From the NCBI RefSeq assembly GCF_001039355.2, contig NW_019774781.1:214615-278614 (forward strand): a stretch of 64,000 bases of DNA. Direction: 5' to 3'. Shown one piece after another: positions 32,166-45,300 of the stretch. Both the position numbers and the translations under genes were made by a program. The notes under the pieces are model-generated. The model searched no databases and was not told where the DNA came from. It was given only the letters and a program-made list of their open reading frames with translations. Source of the stretch: Lingula anatina. Taxonomy: Eukaryota > Brachiopoda > Lingulata > Lingulida > Lingulidae. How positions within the stretch are numbered: the stretch's first letter is position 1; every line of letters starts with the position of its first letter.

Positions 32166-32976
32166 GTGAGTACATGATCTACTCGACATTTGAGTTTGAA
32201 TAAAGTGCTTTCATGGTACGGTTTGGGGAAGAGATTGATGTGATCTGATCAGAAAGTGACTCTGAATGCTGCAGTGTTCGTAATTGCAGTGGAAAAGTGT
32301 CAGTGATAATATGGAGTTTTGACAGATGGATGTACGTCAGGCATGGTATTGATCGCTTCCATTAAGGACTTCATGGACGTGATAGTATTGTCTTGTAATG
32401 GTAAACTAACCATTGGATTGGATTCCCAGGACAATTCCTACCGTCAAAAACACTTCTATACACATGTACTATGTAGATAGATCAATAGATCGATAGATAG
32501 ATAATATAGTAGTAGTAGTAGATACATTTTTAGTCTTTACAACTTTCCCCAACTAAATGTTTGTGATTAAATTATGTATTTATTTTTAGATATGCTAATG
32601 GGTGAATAAACCTTAATCTGTTTCGATATGGTGATGTGATAATGACTGAGTAAAACGCTGTCTTGTAGATATACTTGAGTCTGCATTATTCTGGGGTTAA
32701 TTTGTGCATTTACAAAGGCGTGGTATTCATTAAAAAGTGACAAACAGGGTAGTAAAATTTTCTAATTTTATCTTTTAACTTTGACATTGGACAGATAATG
32801 CTACTGTAGTGTAGTATATATAGCCCTAATATATAAGCCATGTAGTAAAATCTTTTTATTTTGACAATTTAAGAGTTCAGGGTGCTACAGTGTGTTGGCC
32901 CAGTGTACAGTATGAATAACATAGTAAAAATCCTTTAACTTTGACGATTTACAGATAATAGTCATCATCCACAGCC

Positions 32977-33558
32977 ATGGGACTGTTCAGCTCCCCTACA
33001 CCCTATCACGGACAGGTATACAGTGATCTACGCAAGCAGGCCCAGACATCAGGACATCCGTTCATAGACACGGATTTCCCTCCAGATGACAAGTCCCTGT
33101 TCTATACCAAGGGGAAACTGGCGGGAGTGGAATGGAAAAGACCCAAGGCAGGTTTTTTGATTATGATGATGGTGAAAATTTGAAAGGAAGTTGAAAAAGA
33201 TTGATGACATTATGATGATAACAATAATAAGTTAATTGAACTGTAAATAATAAAAACACTCAGCATTGCAAAGGGCCACGGTACTTGCTTTTCTTTCATG
33301 ATTCTTTCTTTCTTGATATGAAAAAAATACAATTATAGTGATAGTTAATTTAGCTAATTATGATGAATATCAAACTGTTTATAGTATAAAAATACTTATC
33401 CTGTTATTATTATTTGATTATTCTAGGATATTTGTGAAAACCCCAAACTGTTTGTCGAAGGAACAAGTAGTGGGGACGTATCACAAGGCCAGCTGGGTAA
33501 CTGCTGGTTTGTCGCAGCTGCATCTTGTTTGGCCAATGAGAAGGCAATTTGGCAGAAG
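32977..33558 (+). CDS. CAPN5: Calpain exons 1-2, duplicate copy A
   Basis: Exon 1 (coding 32977-33147) and exon 2 (33427-33558) encode the same residues as 35033-35614, including the catalytic QLGNCWF. It has no exon 3 of its own before the N at 33911, so it is best read as the other allele and not a second gene. Confidence 0.75.
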
Positions 33559-33913
33559 GTATGTGATACATGAAGGACTTTGAAGTAACATGTGGGGACA
33601 AATATTTAGATTTTTTTATGCAGGCATTCATGTTTTAATAAGTCCTTGTGACTTTGTGGTGCCTAGATAAGACAAAGTTTTGTTATTTTAGTTGAATTAT
33701 TTTTCTTTTTGAAAGATTTACTCCTTTAAATGTGTTAGGAACTTAGGAGAGTCGAAAATGTGTCTAAAATTTGAGGGGAGGGAGAGAAGTCAGTGTACAG
33801 CCTGGTCATTATTGTAGCAGTCTCAATTCTTCTTTCCTATTATTACCTCTTATTTCTCTTTCCAGGTTATCCCAAACCACAATTCTTCTTAAGTATTATT
33901 ACTTCCTACTNTG

Positions 33914-35980
33914 TGTCGTTCTTAGTCACGTGATGTATTAGTCGTAACGGATTTAATCATAGTTAAATCGTCTTAGTATATATGTTGATCAATAATTATC
34001 TCATTATGCAATATATAAAGAGCATCATGATGTGATATAGGATAAAACATGTATATTTTTGTTCGGAAACCCTTGTCGGCGTCCTGATGGCAAGTACCAG
34101 TTTTTGGCAGGGCGGGGAAATAGGTCAAGAAGCAACAAGGCACCGAGATAAACAGAAGCTTGACTCACTAAACTCCACTTCATCTACTCCTAGGAAAGAG
34201 ACGGGTTTTCTTTGCTTGGTGAGTACATGATCTACTCGACCTTTGAGTTTGAATAAAGTGCTTTCATGGTACGGTTTGGGGAAGAGATTGATGTGATCTG
34301 ACCAGAAAGTGACTCTGAATGCTGCAGTGTTTGTAATTGCAGTTGAAAAGTGTCAGTGATAATATGGAGTTTTGACAGATGGCTGTGCGTCAGGCATGGT
34401 ATTGATCGCCTCCATTAAGGACTTCATGGGCGTGATAGTATTGTCTTGCAATGGTAAACTAACCATTGGGTTGGATTCCCAGGACAATTCCTACCCTCAA
34501 AAAACACTTCTATACACACGTAGATACTGTAGATCAATAGATCGATAGATAGATAATATACAATACTAGTAGTAGATACATTTTTAGTCTTTACAATTTT
34601 CCCCAACTAAATGTTTGTAATTAAATTATTTTTTTATTTTTAGATATGCTAATGGGTGAATAAACCTTAATCTGTTTCGATATGGTGATGTGATAATGAC
34701 TGAGTAAAGTGCTGTCTTGTAGATATACTTGAGTCTGCATTATTCTGGGGTTAATTTGTGCATTTACAAAGATGTGGTATTCATTAAAAAGTGACAAACA
34801 GGGTAGTAAAATTTTTAAATTTTATCTTTTAACTTTGACATTGGACAGATAATGGTAGGTACTGTTGTGTAGTATATAGCCCTAATATATAAGCCATGTA
34901 GTAAAATCTTTTTATTTTGACAATTTAAGAGTTCAGGGTGCTACAGTGTGTTGGCCCAGTGTACAGTATGAATAACATAGTAAAAATCCTTTAACTTTGA
35001 CGATTTACAGATAATAGTCATCATCCACAGCCATGGGACTGTTCAGCTCCCCTACACCCTATCACGGACAGGTATACAGTGATCTTCGCAAGCAGGCCCA
35101 GACATCAGGACATCCGTTCATAGACACGGATTTCCCTCCAGATGACAAGTCCCTGTTCTATACCAAGGGGAAACTGGCGGGAGTGGAATGGAAAAGACCC
35201 AAGGCAGGTTTTTTGATTATGATGATGGTGAAAATTTGAAAGGAAGTTGAAGAAGATTGATGACATTATGATGATAACAATAATAAGTTAATTGAACTGT
35301 AAATAATAAAAACACTCAGCATTGCAAAGGGCCACGGTACTTGCTTTTCTTTCATGATTCTTTCTTTCTTGATATGAAAAAAATACAATTATAGTGATAG
35401 TTAATTTAGCTAATTATGATGAATATCAAACTGTTTATAGTATAAAAATACTTATCCTGTTATTATTATTTGATTATTCTAGGATATTTGTGAAAACCCC
35501 AAACTGTTTGTCGAAGGAACAAGTAGTGGGGACGTATCACAAGGCCAGCTGGGTAACTGTTGGTTTGTGGCAGCTGCATCTTGTTTGGCCAATGAGAAGG
35601 CAATTTGGCAGAAGGTATGCGATACATGAAGGACTTTGAAGTAACATGTGGGGACAAATTTTTAGATTTTTTTATGCAGGCATTTATGTTGTAAATTGTC
35701 ATGTTTTAATAAGTCCTTGTGACTTTGTGGTTCCTAGATAAGACAAAGTTTTGTTATTTTAGTTGAATTATTTTTCTTTTTGAAAGATTTACTCCTTTAA
35801 ATGTGTTAGGAACTTAGGAGAGTCGAAAATGTGTCTAAAATTTGAGGGGAGGGAGAGAAGTCAGTGTACAGCCTGGTCATTATTGTAGCAGTCTCAATTC
35901 TTCTTTTCTATTATTACCTCTTATTTCTCTTTCCAGGTTATCCCAAACCACAATTCTTCTTTAGTATTATTACTTCCTAT
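33914..35980 (+). repeat. Copy B of duplicated calpain 5' block
   Basis: The second copy of 31861-33910. It is collinear with the remaining calpain exons and runs into the expanded 56-bp repeat. Small indels distinguish it from copy A, for example near 34510-34560 and 34855. Confidence 0.92.
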
Positions 35981-36636
35981 TTCTCTTTTCAAGTTATCCC
36001 AAACCACAATTCTTCTTTAGTATTATTACTTCCTATTTCTCTTTTCAAGTTATCCCAAACCACAATTCTTCTTTAGTATTATTACTTCCTATTTCTCTTT
36101 CCAGGTTATCCCAAACCACAATTCTTCTTTAGTATTATTACTTCCTATTTCTCTTTCCAGGTTATCCCAAACCACAATTCTTCTTTAGTATTATTACTTC
36201 CTATTTCTCTTTTCAAGTAATCCTAAACCACAATTCTTCTTTAGTATTATTACTTCCTATTTCTCTTTCCCGGTTATCTTGAACCACAATTCTTCTTTAG
36301 TATTATTACTTCCTGTTTTTCTTTCCAGGTCATCCCAAATCACAAGGACCAGGAATGGGACGACCAGCATCCAGAAAAATATGGCGGCATATTCCATTTC
36401 CAGTTTTGGCGATATGGCGAGTGGATTGACGTTGTGATCGATGATTTCTTGCCTACAATTGGGGGCCAGTTGTGCTTTGTGCACTCAACATCCAAGAATG
36501 AATTCTGGAGTGCCTTGCTGGAGAAGGCATACGCAAAGTAGGTGCCAGTACTATTGCGGTAATATTTTAAAGACCACCTTAATATAAACCTTAGGTTATT
36601 AAAATGTGATCTCAGTTGTTTATTCATTTTTTAAAT

Positions 36637-36683
<47 letters not shown>

Positions 36684-39308
36684 TTTTGCAACTTATGTTT
36701 TGGACTTTGCATGTTTATATTGTATGGTCATCATTTTCAAAACTTGTTTAATTTAGATGAAAATATTGTCTCACTTTGGCAGTGTTTCCTGACTGGTTGG
36801 GTCAAATGGTTAGTACTTACTTCAGGACTGTAAGTTTCATTGTTATTGAAAATCGTCTTGATATCGTGAAAAATAAGACATTGCTGAGTAAAACCAAAGA
36901 AAAGGATTTCCCTCTGTGTAAAGATGTAATTTTATTCACAGGTTATTTGGTTGCTATGAAGCACTAGATGGAGGTAGTTTGGAAGAAGCTCTCACAGATT
37001 TTACAGGTGGTATCGCAGAAGATATTAACATCAAGGAGGGCCAATACGCCACAGACACAGTCAAGCAGATGGAATTATGGGATATGGCATACAAGGAGAT
37101 CCAGAGGAGATCGCTTATGGCAGCTGCAATACCTGTATGTATATTATTATTGAATATAGAATTTCATGGAAATGTTTCAATATATAATATACTTCCGGGT
37201 CTTCCCTTAACTTGGACATATTATTGTGACTGAGGCATTTGTGATACAGTGTTTATCCAATTTAAGCATTTACCAAATTAAAGAATCCCCTCTTCGTGTG
37301 AATAGTTCATGGAAAAAGATGATAGATATTTACTGCTTACATAAAAGGGTGGGTGTGTATATTTGTGAGTATTAATTGGCCCCTAGTGTAATAGACATCG
37401 GGAAATGTTTTTTTGGGAATTAAAATATGTACTTAAATATACAATGTACTATATGGTGTTGCTGAAAGGGGCTTTATTATTATCAAATACTACAACAAAT
37501 ATCCTTGCTAAATGTTTTGTAATCTTTAGCTAGACTTGGTACAATTGCTAAAATACGGCTTGTGATGTTCTAGAATGTTTTACAGTGTGTCTGTGTATTG
37601 TGTTATATAGTCTATATTTCAATGATTTTAATACAATTTTCAAAACAAAAATCTAACAAAACTCCTTCAGGCCCAATCAGCAGATGAGATGGAGGCAAAA
37701 ACAGACACAGGTCTGGTGAAAGGCCACGCCTACGGAATTACCGCTGTGAAGAAAGTGCCACTAGAGGGCACTGGGCTCTTCAACTTCTTCAAGAAGGACA
37801 AAATTAAGATGGTGCGACTGAGGAACCCGTGGGGAGGAGTTGAATGGACGGGGGCTTTTAGTGATGGGTGAGAGCTCAAGACAAAGTGATATCTACCAAT
37901 ATCTATCCATATCTACCAAAAGGAGCAAAATTGCAGGGTTTTGTAATTAGAGTTTAAACCAAGAATTTATATATATTTTATGTATATTTTCAGATTATAT
38001 TTCTAACAGCAAATTACAAATATGATTATTATTTGTAATTGTGGAATAATGTATTGAATTACACTAATGTAGTTCTGATTTTTTTTCTGTTTTTAGATCG
38101 CCAGAATGGGAAAAGATTGGAAAAGGAGATCGAGAGAAACTTGGACTGACTTTTGAAGATGATGGAGAATTTTGGTGAGCAACATATTTATTAAAAAAGA
38201 ATTGAATGGCAGAGGTGAAAATTTATTTAATTTGATTGATTTTTTTTTTTTTTTGCAACAGTTGCATTGTTCAAAGAAAAATTTGAGCTTATTAAATCTG
38301 ATAACAAATTTTGACAGCTTTTCAGTTTATGTACCCTCTTTGTAGATTTATTATGATTAGCTGACATTTCCACATTCCAGTATAAACGATTCACAATAAT
38401 AGCAATATAAGCTAAAATAGCTTTTATTAGTCATTCACCAACAAGACTATAGAAGTCACTGCTTGGTAATCTCAAGCCAAGATGGGGTATCTTCCCTAAC
38501 TATGGATTTAAGTTCATTTTAATGGAGTATTAAAATTATTTTTATATTTCAATCTCTAGGATGACTTTCGATGACCTCTGCACCTGTATTTATATTTTAT
38601 CCTATAGGATGACTTTTGATGACCTTTGTACCTAAATTTTATATTTTATTCTATAGGATGACTTTTGATGACCTTTGTACCTAAATTTTATATTTTATTT
38701 TATAGGATGACTTTCGATGACTTCTGCACCTATTTCACCAATATGGCCATATGCAGGGTGGTGAATACATCGTTCTTCAGCCTTCACAAAGCGTGGTGGG
38801 AGGCAAAGTTTCACGGTGCCTGGAAAAACCCCATGAGAGCTGGTGGCTGTTTGAACAACAAAGACACATTTTTGAGGAATCCTCAGGTATAAATAAATAA
38901 ATAAATAGGAGGTTATATGAACTTCAAGTGTTTGCAAGGTCAGATTATACCATATTAAAAACTAAAACATTTTAGAAAAAAAGTATTTAGTCTAGTAAAT
39001 CATTTCGAAAAAGACGAATTAAAAATTTTTTATCTATGGCATGACCTCTTGACCCTTCATCCAAGTCCCTTGATCAATCTGACTTACCAATGTACTTTTT
39101 TTACCGTCTAAAGTATACAAAAGAGACACTTATTTCATCATGTTGTTATTGTAACAGTCGTTATGTTATACCAAAAGTTTCATTTTTTTTCAGTACGTCT
39201 TCAAGATAACAGATGAAGAAGATGAGGTGATGATCTCTCTGATGCAGAAGAGTGGGCGTGGAGACGGAGACCCAGATAAACTGACAGTGGGATTCTCAAT
39301 AATGAAGG

Positions 39309-39367
<59 letters not shown>

Positions 39368-42300
39368 CCCGTCCCTCCTTCTCTCTCTCTCTATCCCTCC
39401 CTCTGTCTATTTGTGGAGGGTCAGTGGGCTTTTTAAAAAGGTGTTGGAAGAGATTGGGTAATGCATGAGTTGTAGTGTAACTTGAGTACATAAGAGGTAA
39501 TTTCGTTTACTAGCTTGTAGCCCCTGTGATACTTGATAATCCGACAAATGTTTATTGATTATTTTCTTTACTTGATGAAAAAATAAGGCGTCAGATTTTC
39601 AAGCAGATTGGCACAGATTGCCAAAAGAAATGACAACCAGGTTTGCAAGCAGATTTGACATTTTGGTTCCCTTTCAGGTTGAAGAAAATCGGCGTTACAG
39701 AGTCCACAGACCACAAGAGATTGTCAAGTCCTCAGCCTTCAGAAATAGCCGTTCAATTTTCCTCCGCCATACTCTGAAGAAAGGGCGCTATGTGCTCTTA
39801 CCGTGTACTTTTGAACCTGGAAAAGAGGGACAGTTTTTGCTGCGGATGTATACCAGTTCTGATAATGATGCAAGGTGAGTAATGCTTATGATTTTGTCAC
39901 TCTGGGTTTCAGAGGTAATGGGGAACTTGTGTCCAGTATCAGCTTGCCCTCCTGAGACTTCCAGTAACACCCTGAGTATCAGGAGCTGTGGCAGATCGGA
40001 AGACGTGAGCCTCTTCATTTAAGCCCCCTTTCCATTGGATGGGGTCCTCTCTGCATCCCTAAGTACACCCCACGTTCGAGAGTTTAAAAAAAAACTTTAT
40101 GTGTGGACAACTGGCCGATCATTGAGCAATCATTTTGCAACCAAAGGGATGCTTGTGCCTCCTTTTTACGACCACAGCGATGCCAGTTTCATGATCACAC
40201 AAAGGACGCAGAAAGGATGCCATCCAGTGCAAAGGGGGTTTTAGCCCCTGAGGTACCTTCTTCACCCCCCCCCCCCAATCCCCCCAAAATACTGAATTCT
40301 GAAAACTTACCTCCTTTACCAGCGGTGACACCCTTATGTACTATGCCAGTAGTGTGCTGATAGTGAACGTAATTTCTTCAGTTACCTCTGAGACTGGTGA
40401 TAAATGTGTGTATAGTAGTGCTTTTGATGGTGGCTATAACTGGAAAAAATTATTCATCACAAGTTTTGAATTAAGATTCAAAGTTGATAAACACTGTGGT
40501 TCTGCTAATTATAAACATTTTATGTGATTTTTCTATAAGGCAGATTTATGATCATTTGATTTAAGAAAACATGTAAGTAGACATGGATAAGCACATTACA
40601 TGTTTGGGCAATTATGACATTTATTTGATATCTGTTTTTTTTTCTGATTTAAGAGATTTTTGTATACCATTTGATAATTTACAAAAGCTTATATTTACTA
40701 AATGTTACTTTGCAAAAGAATTGTATTATCATCGATACAGGAGTCCATTCCATTTTGTGATCAGATTTCAGAGTAGCCAAAAGCATATAGAAAGATTATT
40801 ACCTCCACTTTTCATCTTTACATTTCAAGGGTATAAAGTCACAACATATTATATAGCCATAGGCATGCATGCATATATGCACACTCATGCACTTGTTGCT
40901 ATCACATTTGATCAAGTAAATTGAGCTGCTTTTCATAGAAGAATTTCATCAGCTGTGTTAGATTATAAGAATGATGTGATTTTTTTCTTCAGTCAACAGC
41001 TAACATCTTCTTCGGGAATAGCCTCACTCCCTGAAGAAGATTTCCTGCTAGACATCGAAATATTGGAGGTAAAAACTATCTCAATATTAGCTGTTGACTG
41101 AAGAAAAAATCACATTCTTATGAGCTGCTCGTGTTGCTCTGGTGCAGAAGATTGACCCATAACAGCTCTGCTTTTGGTTGTGTTTCTTGTTCGGACTAAT
41201 GACCTTGATAATTCATAACTAGTCAGGTCATAATCTAGACTGAGAAATAGGTCAGAACAATGACCTAGATTGAGAACTTCATCAAGACAGTGACTTTCAC
41301 AGTTGATTATACGAGCCCATACCAGCGTTTTCAAAAAAAAAAAAGGGGGTGAGGGGGGAGTCTTTTTTTTTCTGAAAAAGTGGACCTTTAACCATGAAAC
41401 CTTGTACCTAGATCAAATTTTACCCAGAGAAGTCCTTTTCCCAACATAAAGGGTGGTTCGTTGGAATCCCCCCTCCCCGGCTTCAGGCCTGTAATAATAG
41501 GTGACAAAAATACTGCTAACCTTACAGAGAAATTATCCGTGACCTCCCTCCACCAGACCTGTGGATGCCATGTTTTCTACAAACAGACCCTCAGCAAGTG
41601 GCACACATTGTAGTCAAAAATGCTGTTGGTCTTGAAAGACAGGATACAGCAGAAGGAGGTCAGGATGGATGGTCTTTGTCAAATAGCATGCTTTCTGTTT
41701 ACATATGTGCATGAGACTTAACTGTATATTATATCATATGTGCTTTTGATGTTATGTGAGCTTGGTATAAATGTCCTTTCTAAACTCTGGGGCCTGTTTC
41801 TCAAAAATAATTTGGCCCAGACGTAGATCTTTATTTTTTTAGCCCAAAATTTCAGTCCACATTACCCCAAGTTAATGTGGTAGTAAACTAGACCAGCTAT
41901 TACTGGTATATTGCACCTTTTTATTACAAGGGATACTTTTCTTGGAACAATTCTTACTTTATTCATTTTTTATACAAGTTAACTGCTTTGGAGTTATTTT
42001 TAACTGAAGCACACCATATCTCTGATGTTTTTAAAAGTAAAAACTTTTTTGAGAAATCAGCCCCAGGAGAAGACGACGACATTAAAACTACTAGTAATGT
42101 AGATTTTTAACCCCCAAAGCACTTTGCATAAATGTATAACTTAGAGATTTTCTAACTTTTTGAGGCATAAACAGAGGTTTCTTATTTTTTAGTGTAAAGC
42201 TTTTATATGCAGTTTCAGTGGCTATTTAAGTGCTCACAGTGCCTTTTTTTAGTGCTTGTAAACTTAGTTTGTGTTTTTATTCCTCAGCTGGTGTACCCCT

Positions 42301-45300
42301 TGTTTATTAGGCTGTTGCTGACAGCTAACAGTCGGTAATTTAATGAACACTTGTGACAAGAAAGTAGACAGTGCCACTATTTAAAACCACAGTCATTTAC
42401 TAGTATTTTCTTCTTGCAAATTTGTTTGCAGTTTGCCACACCTGAAACAAAAAAAGAAGTTTGAATTCCAATTGTCAGTTCCCATGATTGCCTCCCCCCT
42501 CTGAGGCCCCTCATGACCTTGGTCTGACCTCTACATGGGATCAGGTAGTAAAAATTATTCCAGTTAACAGATCATTGCTTTGGGGTATTCAGAACAAGTT
42601 GATTAGTCGACTTAAAGATCCGTGGACTAAATATGGCTGACTCACTTAAAAAGCAGTGCTGATGGCCTCCCTGCCTCCACACATACTATATCTGCAGGCC
42701 AGGGACCTCGCAACTAAATTTTGGAGTTGAGATTTAAGCCATTTAATGCACCTATGGAAGGGGGAGACTCGGGAGGGATTGAGCGACACTGTTTTTTAAG
42801 TTCTTTTGGCCATATTTAGTTGGCAGATCAGATAGTCAGCAGATCATCTGTTCTGAATGTGCTCTTTGACTCTATAATTCCAGTGGTTTGGTCCATGATC
42901 ACCCTGTTCCTGGATTTTATACGCCATGTTTTATGTGGACACCACCTCAGATAGTAACTAGAACAGTTGTGAAACAAGCAAATGGCCTTGAAAATTTGGA
43001 TAGATCCACAGGTGGAGGTGAGAGAAGTGTGGCAAGGTCAAGCAAGGTCAAGGTCAATATAAGGTCAATGTCAGCTCAGGAAAACGGACTCTGCCCCTCT
43101 CCCTCCAACCTCCTTTGACTACTCTGATATCTTTCTTTCTTTTGTCACTCGTAACATGAGAAATTCTAGGACTAGGACAATAAAAAAGGGACACCATTGT
43201 GCTTCTGCTCCTCAAGTACATGTAAATATGTAGATATGCAAGTACTTGGCAACCCCGTGATAGAATAGGGCACTTATTTCAAGCTAGCATGTGGAATGTG
43301 ACATGATGCACTTATTATAGTATATTTTATACTCCGAGCTAGCATTGGAATTATGCTTAACTGTTGTATGGGTATGAGGAATGATTTGGATTATGTATAT
43401 TCATATTGTTATTAGGCTTGCAACTTATATATCTTTAATACAAACCAAATAGAGTTATACATATTTATATAAAAATATTATAGCCATAGGAGTGTTGCCT
43501 TTCAGATTCATAAGAAAAGATTCCAATGAAAGAGGGTTATGTTTTTGTCAGTGTTTGGGTTGCCTGTGTGTCTTTTTCTTAGTCAACAAACTATCTCAAG
43601 TAGTCATTCACAAATTTTGATGGAAGTTTCAGGATAGACTGATTTTTAAGCAGAAAAGAAGTGATTATTTTTATTTAATCTGGGTTTGATGATTTTCAAA
43701 ATATCTTGTTCTAGTTCAGTTTTCTCATGAGGTTTGTATAAGTTCAGGAAAAAGAGGAAGTCAGTTTTCATTTTCCCATCTTTTCTGAAATGGGAAATGC
43801 TGATGGAATTTTGAGTATGTCAACTTTGTATCACAGATTAAGTCAGATTTCAGGATTATTGCCAAATTTTTTACAGGGTACATGATTGCTAGCTGGATCT
43901 ATTTACTGTATCATCTATTCTCTGTGATTTAAATTATGAGCAGATCTCATCAATTTTAAAAAAGAAAAGCCTTTAATTCTATACCTTAGGGAGATGATGT
44001 ATGACTCCCCCCAGAAGCCTTGTCTGTGTTGTTTCTGTTGGTCAGCGCCCCAAATGGTTACTAAAGTTATCACACGCAGAGCAACCGGTCTGGAGAAACA
44101 AGACTCAGTAGGAGGTAGGGTGTGCTTGACCTTGAACTTTGACCTGTGGCTATCATACTAACCTTGACCTTCTACTTTTGACACTGACCTTTACTTCTAA
44201 CCTGTGGTAGATGTAGTAGGCATGGTGAGCTTGACCTCTGACTTTCTTAATTACTTTGAACTCTGACCTGTGACTTTTATACTGACATTGAACTGTCGTT
44301 TTCACATCGACCTTGAACTTTAACCTGTGCTTTCACATTGACCTTGATCTTTAACCTGCATTTGTTCATGGCATCGGTTTAGCCAAGAAGTCAAGACCTT
44401 AGTTAAATTTTTAGAAGAAAATTATTTTTAAATTCCATTTTATGAAGAAAATGTTCACAGTCAAAAAAATTTAGATGATTTAGTGCTGTTGACCAACCTT
44501 TCAATTTATTGTATGAGTTACATTAGTTATTACCTGGTGATGTTTTTATGTTTCAAGTTGGTGAAGGTTTAGCCTGCTTTAATGCAATGTATTAGATCCT
44601 ACTGTAATTACTCAATAAATATATACAGCATGAATTATAATATATCCATAAAATATTTTTTTAAGTAATATTTCAAATTTGATTCAAAGGCTTTGAAAAA
44701 TAGTTGGGTGTAATTTTAAAGAGCATGCATGTCTGATAATGATAAAACCAGAAGTTAAATGTTGGACAAAGTGCGGCATTTTAAATTTTTGAGTAATTAC
44801 TGTATGTGAACTGCATGCTTTGTTTTGGTGGTAAAATTGGGCTTGCTTGTATTTGCAAATTGTTTAAGTTTTAAGCTGTTATAAGCTATATACGCATTTA
44901 CAAATTATGAATAATACTTTTTAAGACACTGAGTAAAATGTATTTAAAATTTTTTCCAATGATTTTATAAACATGTGATATTTTGCAATAAAAATAGTTT
45001 TAGAAACTATAATTGATTTTGCATCATTGAATCAATTATTTATATGGAAATGATTAAAGACTTGTTTCATTCACAAGTTTTATCTAGATTCCAATACACT
45101 CCTATTACAAGGAAAATGTGGTACAGTTCTGATTTATCTTAAAATACTGTTCTAATTTTAAGGCGCAGACCCGTACTGTATCATAAGCTGTGAGGGAGAG
45201 AAGGTGACCACTCCCGTTCAAAAGGACACTCTCAACCCAGGCTGGGACACGGCGGCCATCTTTTACAGGAAGAAACCGTTAACTAAACCAGTCAAAGTTC

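Larger units (their letters stand above)
31861..33910 (+). repeat. Copy A of duplicated calpain 5' block
   Basis: About 2.05 kb nearly identical to 33914-35980, joined at the N at 33911. It carries the promoter, the 5' UTR exon, coding exon 1 (32975-33147) and exon 2 (33427-33558). It breaks off inside the first unit of the 56-bp repeat that precedes exon 3. Differences seen in the coding exons are synonymous. Confidence 0.92.

Noticed and set aside
35881-36328. CRISPR-like array (regular 56-bp periodicity)
   Set aside because: The units are contiguous and near-identical with no variable spacers, in an animal intron; it is a splice-site minisatellite.
40994-41070. Additional calpain exon with correct phase
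   Set aside because: The peptide resembles no calpain and the acceptor is the arm of a foldback element; the homologous exon is clearly at 41528.
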